Shown here: piece by piece, positions 1 to 13,600 of the stretch
How the letters are laid out: every line of letters begins with the position of its first letter
Position numbering within the stretch: the first letter of the stretch is position 1
NCBI GenBank assembly: GCA_003993805.1
Contig: RSEF01000003.1
Coordinates: 44,325,614-44,389,613 of the forward strand
DNA length: 64,000 nucleotides
Reading direction: 5' to 3'
Source of the DNA: Himantopus leucocephalus
Lineage: Eukaryota; Chordata; Aves; Charadriiformes; Recurvirostridae
Made by a program: the position numbers and the translations under genes
The notes under the pieces: model-generated
The model's input: only the letters and a program-made list of their open reading frames with translations
Told to the model about the DNA's origin: nothing
The model's database searches: none

Positions 1-1480
1 TCATTCACATGCCACTTTAATGTTCCCTTCACATGTTTAGATATTGCCATGCTTTTACAACAACATACTATTAATGCCAGAGGGAAGAATAAGATAGTGC
101 ACCCATTTTATAACTTGTTTAATTCCTCGTTGAAGAGCTTGACATAATTGGGAATGACTGCAGATCTGTTGTTATAATTAGAATTTGGTCTTTAGCCCTA
201 GGCTTTTCCCCTTCAGGGGGGTTGATTGGAGGCCTGGGAGGCCTCACATCTCAGCATGCTATTTCCTGAAGCCTCTTTCATCCCTGCTGCTAAGTGTATA
301 CTGAGTGCCTTGGAGGGTAAAGAATGAAGCTGTACAGGCTCTGCAGAAGCAGAGTGAATAAGTTATTTGCGCAGAGGTAGAAACAGACCAAACCATGCTT
401 TCCACAGGCAGTGGAGCAGCCAGGATTTTCTGTCACAAAGTGGCACCAGTATCTTCTGCTGAATGTTGTAGTAAACCTCTGGTTAGGATCTACTGGGCAA
501 ACATGATGAGAACAAGAGAGGGAGGCAAGGAAAGCAGAAAATATTACAAGGAAGACACAGCCTTCTGGTATCTGTGGGGAGGAGAGCTTTCTCTCTGTGC
601 AAAGGACTTCTCAGACTCATTTTTCTAGGGTTGGCCAGAGCAAATCCATGTGGGCCCAAGTGCTGCCAGAATTATCACTATCAGGGTCAGCTGCATCTGG
701 ACTGCAGGAGGGAAGCAGGAAGTAGCGTAGGCATTCTACTGTCTCCTAGGCACACTAGCAGGAACATCACTGCTGCAAGCCACCCAGTTAGTCCCCCTCA
801 TAGGAACAGGACTTTTTGCACCACAGCTGAACTTGAGGAAAGCATCTTTTTATAGAGTCTGGGTTTGGGCTGGGTGACACTGAGGCGAATTCTCAGCTGC
901 TGTAAATTAGCACCGCTGCATGGTCTTCTGTTACACCAGCTGGGGGCTAGGCCCTTATCAGAGTTTATTTACAGAAATGGGCACGATCTTTCAGAGCAGT
1001 CACACTGCTGGAATAGGCAGCGGAGTGACAAAAGATGTGGCTGGAAATGTGCTATGGGCTCTCTTCTCTGCTGAAGTATGCACAGGTGGTCCAGGTATAC
1101 ATCAGTAATCTCTGAATCATCAGGTATCTCTGCATGCTGTCATCAGAAACATACAGCTGCAAAGCCTATTTATCTCAGGGACTTCAGTGGGTCCAAATGC
1201 TATTATATGTGTGTGCAACAAGCTCCTCACAGTGCGACATGCATGCCTATGTGCTTGCAACACAGGCTTATGCACGTGTGTGTCCAGTTTCATGTACCCA
1301 CCCAACCTGGGTCTGCAAAACCTCTCAGCTTCACAGAATTATAGTTCCACTGAAATTAGAAAGCAGAAGCATTTACAATGGGCTCTCTAGGATGTCTTGA
1401 TCCAGAGCAAAACTTCTTCAGGCTCTTCAAAACATTTTCATGATGAATACATCACCCCTTCTCTGCTCCTCTGCTTTCCC
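1..1480. other. Non-coding stretch, no gene seen
   Basis: Open frames here are all under 100 codons, overlap each other on both strands and show no recognisable domain. There is a mildly TG/CA-rich patch around 1205-1290 but no clean microsatellite. I see no repeat family, RNA gene or convincing exon. Confidence 0.6.
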
Positions 1481-1489
1481 TCTTGCACA

Positions 1490-1740
1490 AACACATGCAT
1501 AACTTTTTGGCGACTTTGCTATAAAAGTCCCGCCACCCCTCCCCGGGAAGTCTAGACTCTGCAGAGTTGGAATGTGCGTTATTGATCTGTCAAGCCATTA
1601 TATCTGGCCATTAGATTCACACGTCCTCTTCTGAGATTAGCTAAATCGCTCTGCAAACTGTTAATAGGCAATTTCACAGACCCAGCTGTCCAAAGATAAC
1701 AAGAAAAGTTCAGAAAACAGAGTTTAGGTAACTGATCTGT
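1490..1740 (+). promoter_or_regulatory. Candidate TATA-containing regulatory patch
   Basis: A TATAAAAG box lies at 1520-1527. It is preceded by TTTTTGGCGAC (E2F-like) and followed directly by a C-rich, Sp1-like stretch (CCCGCCACCCCTCCCC). The following 150 bases have a mixed, non-repetitive texture with several homeodomain-type TTA/ATTA cores. A start site about 30 bases after the box would fall near 1550. No coding frame follows, so this could be a non-coding RNA promoter, an enhancer or chance; a TATA box alone is weak evidence. Confidence 0.2.
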
Positions 1741-4700
1741 GACTGTAGAGGGCTTGTAAAGCTTTCAAAATGGGCTGTGAGTGAAGGCAATTGGCAAGGA
1801 GCAGAGGCAGCCCAGATCTCTCAGGATATAGTCCTTACACCTATTCTGTTGATTATGTGTCACTCACTGCAACAACCTGGTATTATTTGCTTGACCTTTG
1901 TTCTTTGGCCAAAGGCAGGGGGTAAGTCCGGCAGGAACTGCCCTGTACGTCCACGTGAAATTTCTGGATAAAGATGCATGAGGAGCTTCAGGGCTGAGCA
2001 AAATAACTTCACTTCCTGTGGTGAAGCCTGGAGGCTGAATTTCAGGGAATGACTGACATTTCCAGCAGCTCTCTGGGATCTCTGGGGATCCCTGGAAGCA
2101 AAAGTGTGCCAAGCCATATGCTTCTCCAGGAAGTGGCCCAGGTCATGGTCTGTTAAAGAGAGAAGCATTGTCCATTGTGATTACCTACACTCTCAGCTGC
2201 ACTTCCAAAACCGGCAGGAGTGAAAATGTCAAACCTGAGCACTGGTGGGGAAACAGATGCCTCTCCCCATTTAATTATGAGTTCATGGTCCCTTTGGGAG
2301 AGCAATACGTGAATCTCTGAGCAACACGCACATCCAGAGATGGACCCTGAACTAGGATCTTGCTCTCTGCAGAGACCTCTGAGCATGACCTCCTGAAGAT
2401 GGCAAGGAACAGCAGAAATCCCAGCCTGCCTGGGTTAGGCACCCTGTGAACACCACGAGGCCAGGATGACTGTCGGGCCATGTATGGAGTCAGCAAGCTG
2501 TGCCTGTTCTACAGTGCAAAGGTGTGCCCACAGCTCATGCAGATGCATGGAGATTACGTATGAACTACTTGGTAGTCACAGCAATGTGGAGTTCAGTGAC
2601 AGCCAAGCACCTAAGAGTTTCTGCATGGGTTTTGCAGCTGGCTTGGAGACACGCTGCCAGGGATGGGAGTGCCTGAGCTACCTAATTTCACTCCAGCTGA
2701 GAATGTGTGTACAAAATACAGTGATGCCTTTCAGACATACCCCATTACATGCCTGGGTGCTCTGGTGCCCATGCTGCTAATTTCTCCTCTGGGGTCAAAC
2801 GGGGAGCAAACACCCTCTCTCACGACACAGATTCATAGATCCGAAGAATTTGCCAAGCCTAAACTGAAGTCCAGGGCCACATAGCTCTATCTATACTTTT
2901 ATTCTCCAAGGAAGTCTGTTTGCCTCTAACTGTCACTGCCTTTGGAGAGATTCCGAAACATATTTCTTGGCAAGGCTTGGATCTTCCCCTATCTTTTTGT
3001 AAGAATAAAGGCAGGTGCAAAACTCCACAGTTCCTTGGCAAATAAACAGGCCTCCCTCAGAGACTTACGCATCCTAAGGCCAGAAAGGAAGGCAAAGAAA
3101 AAGCCGTGAAAGATTTTTTCCCCCCAACTTATAGGACAATTTGGCTCCCAGGTCTCCTTTCCCCACCAGGAGAAGCTCAGAAGAGTAGCTAAAGCTAAGG
3201 AGAAGGTTAGTGGCAGGACAGCGTCTATGCTGTCCTGTCTTGTGTATCTTTTTAATGCTTCTGGGGTCAAGCAGACCTCTGCAATTGCCCCTTTAGGTCA
3301 AATGGGGAGGTACCACTGGATGTTGGATTTTTCCCCATTCCCTTTGTAACGTGAGGCCTGGCCAATTTCCAAAGCTCATCTGGGAGTTTTACAGTGGGGA
3401 CTGAGGACACTGGGGGTGTCTGCAATTGCTACTGCTCTCTTCCTGGGGTACACAAAAGCTGTGGCTTTTGTTCTTTGCTGTTGGTCTCGAGCTTGTTACA
3501 GAGCCTTGGGGAGCATTTTGTGGCTGCAGACTGGGGGGTGGATGCTCTTGGAGACCTGTCTGAACTAACCATCTGCTTGTGGTTGTGGTGGACTGAGCTT
3601 GTCCCAGGACCCTTCTAATTCCAGCTTTGCTGTCTGTCATGACTCCTAGTGTAATGCAGACCCACTAATTCCCACCAGAAGGAACTACTCCTTTTTGCTT
3701 TGGCAATAATCATACAGAGCCCCAGTATGAAGACTGCAAGTGAGGGCTTCCTTGCACTGAGTATTTTTGCTTCTTCCCTTATTCATTAAGGGAATGAGAA
3801 GTGCAGAGTGATGGAAATCAGCCTCTCTCCCACCGTCTGGAGAAAAGCGAGGTAGAAGTGAAGCCGTCCTGGGGTAAAGGGAGAGGGCTAGGCTGTGCCA
3901 AGGGTTGCAGGGGGGTGATGGGGCTTTTCAGTCCAGCTCACCCTAAATATTTTGTGTGGGACCCCAGACAGGTTATTTACACCATCATTGCATGCAAGTC
4001 TTCTGGGAACTTGGTGGGCCAAATGTTGAGGCCATTTCCCCACTTCCTGGGAGCTCTGCAGAGTCGCTGACTTCTGCATGGGGCCCAGAAGTCTGTGGTA
4101 GGTGGTGTAAATTTGGCTCCCACCAGTTCAGCTGTACTTCCTCCAGCCTCTTCATATCTAGCCTTCCCCAGGAACTGAGGGCTTAGAAAAAGGGGCAGGT
4201 GAATCTCTGCCAAGCAGAGATCCAGCGAGTGTTATTTAATGCCTTACTGTACCCTCCCTAGCCTCCCTTCATCCTCTGCCCTTCAGTTCCTGCTCCCTGT
4301 GAAGATGCAGAGGCTATAGAGATTGCCCATCCCACACAGCTCGTCTCTGCATCCCTCTTGCATGTATTGGCAGGATCTGATATCCTCCCACCAGGGGCTT
4401 TCCTCTGTGGGCAGGAGAAGGGTACAGGAGCAGTACGTGGTGGTGTTCGGACAGGAACTGGCAGCAATAAAACACAGGGGAATTCAGAGTTAGGGGGCTT
4501 CAACTCTGATCTTAACTTTTCCTAGCAGGTGTCACTGTGTTAGCTGGAACCTTCTATTTTTAGAGCTGCTTTTTTATTTCCTGTGCTGTTTGAGTTCCAG
4601 CCTAGCACTGCCACTAAGAAGTAAGACCATAGGCTGGGGCTGCTCCTGAAAATCAGGAATCTTTCTCACAGCAGCCATGAACCATATCTTCAGCTAGGGT

Positions 4701-5060
4701 TGGTCACTGACTTGTCGCCGTCACACCAGCAGCCTGGGTCTGAGCCCATGATATGGGGCTGGTAGTTAAGGGTCGCCCATTTCCTTGGAGAGACAACTGA
4801 GACTGCAGCCAGAACTTACTCCTACGTGCCCTGTCACTTGGGGCAAGGTGAAGGTAGCAAAAGGACAGCCTTGTTCCCAGCCAGCTCAGATCCTGCTGTT
4901 GGGTGAGGCTTGACTGAATGTAAGGATCAAAACCAGCTGAGTAATATTAATATAAAATAGTAGACTGTGCATGGGAGGGTGGGAAACTTTGCCCACTGTT
5001 GTGTGAACAGTGGATAGGTAAGAATAGGGAGGAAGAGCAGAAGAGAAAGGCTGAATCCTT
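1741..5060. other. Non-coding stretch, no gene seen
   Basis: Average base composition and no recognisable repeat. The longest open frames (about 104 codons at 2466-2780 and 93 codons on the minus strand at 2989-3270) have no domain, signal or splice-site support. Nothing else is supported. Confidence 0.55.
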
Positions 5061-5076
5061 TTTTTTTTTTTGGCAG

Positions 5077-5132
5077 ATTTTACCCCTCAGATGTCTTTGT
5101 GTGACTCTAACTGTCTTTGGTGGGAATGGCAG
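5077..5132 (+). other. Weak candidate exon (56 bp)
   Basis: A run of 12 or more T followed by GGCAG forms a strong 3' splice-site pattern ending at 5076. GGCAG|GTATGT forms a good 5' splice site with GT at 5133. The 56 bases between are open in two frames but give no recognisable peptide. Poly-T runs near AG dinucleotides arise often by chance, so this is only an exon-like signal. A non-coding or alternative exon of a plus-strand transcript is the best positive reading. Confidence 0.12.
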
Positions 5133-5179
5133 GTATGTTTTTGTGAGAAAAATTTACATCATTAGGCATCATCTGAAAT

Positions 5180-8100
5180 AGCTCCGCAAAGTAAAGGCTG
5201 GTAAAAGCTAACTGTTGTCCAGATAAACAATAAAAAGCCCAGACCCAGGCCCGGACCCAGGAGAGACATGTACTTATACAGATTTGAGAATGCGGCCTTA
5301 TTGTGCAGAAGCAAGTTCTGTTCCTACTTAGCTCACTTAGGTATTTGGGAGTGTTACTCCACATATCTGCTTTTGTGAGAACAGATAATTTCACTATCTG
5401 CTCTTTCAGGGAAGGTGCTGGAAGTATGGGGATCAGTTCTCCTCTCTCTTATGGTGATCTCCATCATCTCCATTGGAGTTGGAGATATTAATGCCACTGA
5501 CACAGGCTGAGAACCAAGAGCACACTGGCTTATCTATACAGTTTTGGTTAGGAAAAAATTGTGGAAAGCATATTTGTGGAAAGGATCTTGGGACTTGCTA
5601 GACCAACTAATGAGAAAGTGTGAGACAATACACTTTGGACACAAGAACCTGGCTCCCTGCTAGCATGTCATTGCTCTTACAGGGACACGGATGCTCCATA
5701 GACCCTACACCCCCACTCCTGCATCAGCAGAAAGGACAGCTAGCCACACGGCCAGATGTACCTGCGCCCTCTGGTTCCACTTGGATGCTGTCTCCTTGTG
5801 TGTGGCCCTTGGTGGTCAGGAAACCATGCTCCTCATTCCCTCTGCAGACATCTGCATTGCCTCTTCTAGGACCATTGCCTGGCAAAAGCCCTCCAGAAAA
5901 TGGAGATGCCAAAATAGAGAGGCATGTCCCTTTGTGTTGCCAAAGTGCAAATGACATCCTAGTGCCACACCATACTTTTGCTGATTTTCTTTCTGGAGTG
6001 GTTGCAGATGCTGGAAAACAGAGAAGTGCTTTCTTTGGGGAGCTGCCTACAGATGTTCCACAAAGCAACCATTGGGAAGTAGAGTGGGAGGCAGGATGCT
6101 GTGGAATCAACCCTTGATACCAGCCCACGGAGCACCTAGACATAAACACTGGATGTGTCCTTTGGTTAATTCAGCAAAAACACCATTGTGCACTCACATG
6201 TGATCCACATCAAATCTGGGAGAGCTGGCGGGGCACAAATCTGGAATTAATAATTGTGGATCCCCCACCTAGGAAGGCTGCATAATAGTGGTAGCTCAGA
6301 GACACTGACAGCTTTGAGGAATTGTTGTGTGATGGCTGTGTTCTCAGTAAAAGGATTAACTATAATTAAATGACACTAGATTTATTAATTAAATGGCTCT
6401 GTTCATATGATCCTTTCACTGCTTTGGGGCAGGATTTTCAAAAGTGCTCAGCCTTGCCCTAACTCTTCTCTCACAAAAGGTAGTCTGGAGTTGCACCAGC
6501 ATCTTCAAGCAGAGCAAAAGCCTTTTGTGAACTTACCTTCAGTCTGAAACCCTTTAGCTGCTATGATGGGAAAATGCGATGGATCTTGGATCCTGATGAA
6601 ACTCATGGGGTATTTGCAGCTGCACAGGGTCTATCTGTTCTCCCTACATGAAGCAAAGTCAGCTTCGGGGCACAGCTAGACAGGGGAACACTAGGAAACA
6701 GCAGAGGTGTATGGGGGGATGGAGGGTTCTGTAGCTGGCATGCTCCCTGGGGAGGCAGTGCTCCAGGAAGGGGGCATGGGAGGGATGCAACAGCTTTAAG
6801 ACGTGTTGCATGAAAAGTGTGCCAGAGCCTGTATGATATTAAAGATCTCTTCATGCCTGCATCCTGTCCCTCTTCCACTTTGCTTAATCCTGTCCTGCCT
6901 TTTTGAAATGTCACCTGCCATTTCAGTCAATGCACAGTCCTTCCTCACTTCCTACCCCAAATTGTTCCAGAGCTTTGCCGTTCCCCGGTAAAGTGACACT
7001 GCAGTTTGTCCCAAAGATGTGGAGGACCTTTCTTCTCTATCATTTCTTCCATGAGCAAAAGGTCAAAGCTATCAATTCTGTGCCTGGGTAGGAGGGACAG
7101 CTGTGAGTTGAGTCATCCTGCAGGCGCGTATGGCGCAGGGTGTCCTATAGATCCGCTATTGTCTCGGGAGGGCAGTGAAATCCAGCCCAGCAACCTCGGG
7201 CCTGACGCAGCTTTTCCAGTGCTGTTGATACTTAAGACAAGTGATTATTATTTCAGAAAAGAGGAGGTGATTTCTACTCCCTCCGTTTATCAGGAAGGCT
7301 GACATTAAAAAGCCAGAGGTGACTGGTGAATGTTCCTGAACTGGGAGCAGTGTTTCAGATTATGACTGAATTATTCTCTGCCCTGCCTGCCCATGTCGTG
7401 GCACCCCATTGAATTCACTATTTTTCAGGGTCGAATCTAGCCTGAAAGTCTTCCCACAAAGGCTATGGAGAAAACAGATCTGCCCCTGTTTTTTAAGATT
7501 CTCTCACAACATAGGATCTTGATGAAGTTAACAGCTGGCAAATGCAGAACGTGGAAAAGGAAATACTGCTTCAGGCAGCGCTGTCATTGTAACCCTTGGA
7601 ATTCAGGGCTGCAGGAGGCTCCTGCAGCTAGCTGTTTTTTCAAGGACAGCAGCGCAACAAATGTGACAGTCAGTAACAAAAGCTCAGAGAGGAAAGCAAG
7701 AGCCAGCAGGGGACAGGGAGGAATTTCTTTCCAAGCATGGCATTGAGTGACTGATTTGGGAGGTTATCTTTTACTAAAGTATTCAGGAATCCTCTGGGAA
7801 TGGGAGGCAACACAAAATTGTCAATTTATAGTTTTGTATTATGTATCTGGTCAAAACCTGGAGAGTTTGTCTCTCCAGAGCCAAAAAGAGAACATGGGCC
7901 AATTTCTGGTCCTTTTTATGTTCTGATAGACATTTCCATCACGCATGGAACTAATCCTATGGGGTCACACCCTCTGACAATGTATGTTCTCATACTTTGC
8001 GTTATATCAGCTAAATATGCAGCTTTTTTATTTTTGCCTGCTTCCCTAATGAAGCAAAGCTTATGCGATTGCATTTCTCTCCATGCATTTGTCTCTCAAA

Positions 8101-8970
8101 CTTCCTCCCTTCCCACAAGAAACTTTGAGCCCATTGACTAATGCAGCCAAATTTGACATAGGGATAGAGACGAAAAAGGCATTACAGTCCTATGAGTTTA
8201 ATGGAAACGGATGGTTATTCAGAAGGCAGCGATTTTCCTATGGCATACTTAAAATCAGTGCCTCTGGTGAAGAAAAAGCTGCAGCGTGATTTCAGTGTTG
8301 TCTGTTCTGTTCTGCCTGCTCAGTGGATGTTCCCAGGGTTTGTCTGGTCAACACGCAGTGTTGGGATTGACCAAAGCACATGTTGCCCCATGGCCTCTCA
8401 GTGGTTGGCGTACACGCAAGATGCTGCAGAGGGGCTTGGACTTGGATAGGTGAGTGTGGAGGAGGAATGGAAGCATTCTGGAGGTGGGAAAGATCAAAGA
8501 GAACCTGACAGGGGGGTCCAGAGGTTACAGCAGGCAGAGAGCAGAATCAGGTCTGGTATCTTTAATACACAATTGCCGTTTTACAGGAGGCATCACAAAG
8601 CATTATACCAAGACCAAGAAACATGCATTAAGTGCCCAATACCTTAGATCAGCTATTTGTTGGAACTCAGTCACCAAATTCTGTCCTTCTCTCTTGAGGA
8701 AGGGGATGGTTGGGCATTTCCAGACGCACTTGAGGATCACTAATCTCATTGGGATATGTGCATAACTGAGCTAGGTGTGTGACCAGCTTGAAGGTCTTGG
8801 AAGGCAGGTACTTTGTAGGTACATGGGAAGCCACAGCTCACTTGGGCTGTGCTGTTTCTCAGAAATTGCAGAAGAGGTTGAACTTGCAAGCTCAAAAAAT
8901 GGATGTTTCAGTTGTTGCTCTTACTGCAAAATCCACAAATACTTTGTATTTCTTAAAGACGGCTACTTCT
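5180..8970. other. Non-coding stretch, no gene seen
   Basis: The longest open frames are 165 codons at 5620-6117 (plus) and 141 codons at 5724-6149 (minus). They overlap on opposite strands, the usual picture of chance openness in moderately GC-rich DNA, and neither resembles a family I know. An AT-rich patch at 6340-6420 holds several TTAATTA-type homeodomain cores. A GTAAGT donor-like site on the minus strand near 6535 has no convincing acceptor partner. Confidence 0.5.
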
Positions 8971-8976
8971 CTCTAA

Positions 8977-9085
8977 AAATGGGGAACTGAGTTGGATTTT
9001 GGACACGCCACTGTCATGTAACACAGTGGGGCACAGAGAAAGGCTAGTTAGTCCATGTACATTGCACAGCACAGCAGTCGGGGTC
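8977..9085 (-). repeat. Possible diverged MIR-type SINE, antisense
   Basis: The order AATGGGGAACTGAG, then GGCACAGAGA, then CACAGC and CAGT with intermediate spacing resembles the reverse complement of the MIR core region. The similarity is patchy, and the CTTGCCCAAGG core is not legible. It may instead be chance; a repeat-library alignment would settle it. Confidence 0.22.
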
Positions 9086-10400
9086 CTGGGAGCAGTGTAC
9101 TCTGGTGGCCTTCCAGTTTGTTATACCTTGCTTTGCAACAGGACTATTTTGGCCCAAGTGCAGGTCTCCGCTGACATAACCATACCGCTTGTTCAGCGAC
9201 CTGGTGAGGCTTTCCTGAGAGCGTGAGAAAGAGGGAGGGGAGGGGAGGAAGAAGGCAGCTCTTCCAGCCCTTAAGCTGTCACTGTACGCTGCAGATCGCA
9301 CCACTTGTCTGAGAGACAACAAAAAGTAATATACGCAGCACTTAGCTGCCTGAAACGTGGCTTGCGTTGAGTGCTCTGCTGTGCATCCCAGCAGCATGAG
9401 GGTTGCCAGGTAGCCTGTAATTGTATAAAATTTAGGTTTTTGTAGGAACCAGAGAGAAATGGGTAATTACTCACAGAAGGTGGTCATAATTGCCTTTGCT
9501 AACAAGTAAGGGCAGAAACTGTTGCCTCCAGCCCCACTTTAAAAGGACAAAGCAAAGAGCAGTTGGCAGGAGGAAGAGGTGGAGTCTGCCAGAGGAATTT
9601 CCCATAAAGAAGAGGTGTTTGGTATTTGACAGGGTAATTGAATGTTTAGAGGAACAGGCTGACATGAAAATACATTTTCTTTTGTGTGGCTCAGGAAGGC
9701 CGATCTTTGAAAACAGCAGAAGAGGCAGGATGGAGGACTGGCAGGAGCCGGCCCAGGGATATGGTGTAGCCAAAGCTCTCATTTGGATTTTGGATGCCAC
9801 CTCTTTCCGAGGGGCTGAGATGTCCACTCAGAGCTCCCTGGTAAAGATGTTCAGGGCAGGACGGGTGCCTTTTTACACCATTACAACATTGATGACCCTT
9901 TGCATAACGTTCCCTCCCAGTCTGCCTCCATCACGCCCCATCCAATAGTCTTTGTTTTAAGCGGTTCATTGTCTTTGAATCCTGCAGTCCTGTTGAGCAA
10001 TGAGATTTTCTGAGTCCTTTCCTTCACATGGTCTCCGAAGGGCCTTGCAATTCAGTGTGCAGCCACCCTCATTGTTAGTAGAGCACAGAGTGAAAGAAGC
10101 GCGTATGAGAGGAGGAGGGGAGTTTTGCACATAGGAAGGATGTGGAACTGGCAGAGGTGGCCTCGCTCAGGCCACCTGGGGAATGGTGGAGCCGGCCTCC
10201 TTTGGACACTTCTCTTCCCTTCAGGCAGGAGGGAAAGTTTTGCGTTTGAAGCTCTCCGTTACAGGGTGCTTTTAAATCACGGTCTTGCCCCACTTCCTGC
10301 TCCCCTCCTCTTTCGGTACTCCCTCATCTCACATCTTGTGGATTAACGGATATTGCTAAGCCGTCTTCTTGGCATTTAGATAAAATGTCCCGAAATTGTC
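9086..10400. other. Non-coding stretch with an unrecognised 152-codon frame
   Basis: The plus-strand frame at 9490-9948 begins at a TTG rather than ATG and encodes a basic, low-complexity N-terminal half. The minus strand is open over 118 codons across the same place. I recognise no domain and treat it as chance. The rest holds no repeat or RNA gene that I can see. Confidence 0.45.
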
Positions 10401-10409
10401 TCTTTGCAG

Positions 10410-10643
10410 CAGGTCTTTCAAATGTTCCATCACCTCATAGATCAGGCAGTGCAGGGTATTTACATAAAGGGCCCACTAGCCTTGGAGGGAAGTTACGTTT
10501 TGCCAGCCTGCTCTTGTTTTGAATTTTGCATAGAGGGGGACTGTATTGTCGACCCATTAATTGTCACAAATTTAATGTCTTTGGATCTAGGGGCCACAGG
10601 CTTAAATTTCTGGGAATGGGATTTACTGGAGACTGTCACATGA
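10410..10643 (+). other. Candidate conserved block or terminal-exon-like segment
   Basis: A pyrimidine-rich 3' splice-site pattern ending TCTCTTTGCAG (AG at 10408-10409) opens a frame of about 78 codons that runs to a TGA at 10641-10643. The peptide is balanced, with a short Cys-rich patch (CSCFEFCIEGDC), but matches nothing I know. No ATG precedes it in frame; the first is a few codons in. The DNA also contains ATTAATTG and other homeodomain-like cores, so it could be a regulatory element rather than an exon. Confidence 0.13.
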
Positions 10644-10649
10644 GGATAC

Positions 10650-13600
10650 TGTGACAATCTGGTTGAGGCATAAGAAGAGCAATCCTATTAGCTTGAATTG
10701 CCAATAGGGATCAAAGATCTCTTCCCTCTTACACAAATACCTTGGAAGCAAACTGATCACTGTCCAGGTCTATCAGACCATGAAACTAGATTAGCAAACT
10801 GGTGCCCCTGTGGCCAAATGACAGAGCAGCTGAGGGAGTGCTGTACATGTAGGAAGAGAGAGGGAGGAGAGGTTATGTAAATAGGTGGCAAATAACTCAC
10901 TTTATAGAATATAATTAGATAAGACTGAGGTGCAGTAGTACTACCAGCTGAATGCAAGCTCTCTCTCCACTGTAGCAAAGGATACATTCAATGTCGTGGT
11001 CAGGAGAACCACCTCAGAGATGAACAGCATCTGAAAATTTGTCTTCACTGCTACAGGCTTGCGTACAGTGCTGGGGCACCTTCTTTTAGTGTACAAGGAA
11101 CAGAATGTAAACCCTTTCCTGCCAGGTATGCACCATATGCACTTTGAAACAGACAGCTTTTTATTAGAGTTTAGGAAATACAATGATCTGGAGAGAGGAG
11201 AAAGAATGGTGATTGGTGGGTTATATGGTTGATGCTAGCCACATCATTAATATGACTCTGTAGTAGTCTGAATTATGTTAGGGCTATGGGAGCAGGGCTT
11301 TCTGGTGTTAGGTGCTGTGCAAGAAAAACAAACCATGAGCTCTGTGCCAACAAACATTCTGGTTTAATCCCATACACCCTGAAGGATGCTTCAAGCTGAT
11401 AGCTATCTGGTGGCTTATGTGGAAGAAATGACAACTTGCATCCCCTTGGAGGTGGACAGGTATCTAGCATTCAGCTCTCCTGCCCCTGAATTAACACTGA
11501 TTTACAGAAACGCCCAAGACAAAATTTAATCCTGTGGCATATTAATCGCATTGTAAGGAGCCAGAGCCCTGTATGTCCTCTCAGATGAAAAGGCTGGGGC
11601 AAACTCTCCTGCTGGCCCCCCTACCTACTGTGATTGCAGTAGGTCATAGGCTTAGCAAGGGGCAAGGACTGAACAAACTTCAACAGTCAGCTAGCTCCAC
11701 TTTGGTCCATCTGTAGATCAGGCTAGGTCTAGAAATGTGGTCTAGTTAATGAAGTAATGTAGCCAAGTCATACAGCTGACATTTTTTGCTAACTGTCAGA
11801 GTTGACAGGTAGTGTTTGGGTAGCTATGTATAATTAGCCAAGTAATATGAAATTCATTTGTTGAGTAGATGCTCTAAGGTTAAAATCAACCTTGCCCAGG
11901 TTGTATTGATAAGTAGGATCTTCCTGGTGCACATGAGCAGAGTATTCACAAGAGGTCCATACTTCGCTCTGCAAGGCAGAATTTTGCCCTGTGCTGCTTA
12001 TTATTTCTTCTTGCAAATTTATCATAGACCACAGATTTTGGTAAAAACTTTAGCTCTTCTTCTTATCCTTTCAAATGCACTGTCTTTGCATTGAAGTACA
12101 CAGAATGTACCTTAAGCTGGGTGAAAAGTCTTCAATAGTTTTAGTTCCTTAAATCAGCCGAGCAGTATGACTGGCAGATCACAGGCATTTCTCCTTGGCA
12201 AGACAGTTTGCTTACTTGATAATTCACCGGAGCTGGAATTTCCTTCCCTTCCAGGTCTCGCCCACAGCCCAACCTTGCAGCCACAGCGTGTGCCCTTAGC
12301 AAAGGGAACTTTGCTCCTCATTTTGCTTCTGCCTTTTGATGTTTCTTATTGTGAGCCAGGAATATGAACTCTTTGGTACACACAGAAATGAGGGAGGTAC
12401 TCAGAGAAAACTATACATAAAACTTAGCAGCCAAGACAACCATGTATAGAATTACTAGTCAATACCCTCTACAGAACAACCACAGCCAACATAGTATTTA
12501 TTGATTACATCTTATATGACAAGTCCCTAAGTAATATTAGTAAGATTTTCCAGCACAGTAGTTATTAGCCTGTCTTTCTTTCTCCTTTTTTGTTTTGATT
12601 TGTTTCTGATCTAATCCTGACTTGAAGTAAGCCTATTCCCAGCTCTGGCAGCAATTCCTGCCCACAGGATTTGGGAAATTTACACTGTAATCTCAATATG
12701 GATTTGCCATTGATGGTTTTGCCTTAACATGGAGCTGAACTGGAATCCACATTACTCTGGGTAAATGCAGGTTCTGATTTTAATGCTAATCCAAATCGGT
12801 ATTTCAGGACTTGACAAGAAAAAGCAGTAGTAGTAAGTAGTATCCGAAACAGCAGGAACAATAATAACATCAATAAAAGCAATACAAACAATCATATCCA
12901 TGCATTAGAGCTCCTATGCTCATAAAGAATGCATTTATGAGTGCTTTTAAAACTCTACGTACAGAGATCTTTCATCTACAATTGTAGTGTATACACTTTT
13001 GGTGTGCAACACAGCAACAGCAGGATTCCAGCACAGTCTTTCGGAGGGGAAAGCAAAAAATAACATCAAATACTGCCACAGTTGAAACAGAGGGGAACAT
13101 TCAGGCAATGTATAATTAACCCAGCTGGAGTTTGGTCAGGATGTCCAGGTTAACACCTCATCCAGTTAGTGGGCTCTGTAGTAAATTGTTGAATATTGTT
13201 GTTTAAAAGTCAAATAATTTACTGAGCTCTTTTCATGTGTGGAATATACAAGAAGGTCAACTGCCTTTTTAACATCTGGTAGCAGAACCCTGGTGATTTA
13301 CCTGAACGCTGGTGATTGTAGATAGCCAAGTGATGGATGACTTTGCTCGAAAGCTCTTTCTGTTAACTCATACAAGCCCACAAGGAGCCCGATAACTCTG
13401 CTTTGTGGAAACATTAAAGGCTTTATCTGCAGCTTGTGTAGTTTGACAAAGCACCATAGAAGTAAGCGGGACTCTGCTGATTTATACACGCTTTGGATAT
13501 AGCTCTAAATCAGAAGGCCATTCATTATTGTTGCTTGAAAAAAAAAGGGAAAATAAGAAAAATAGAAAGTATTTTTACTAATTACTTGCTTATTAGAAAA

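Noticed and set aside
5620..6149. 165-codon plus and 141-codon minus frames overlapping
   Set aside because: Both strands open together in GC-moderate DNA, no recognisable domains, no splice or start support.
9490..9948. 152-codon plus frame
   Set aside because: TTG start, antisense frame of similar length, no recognisable family.
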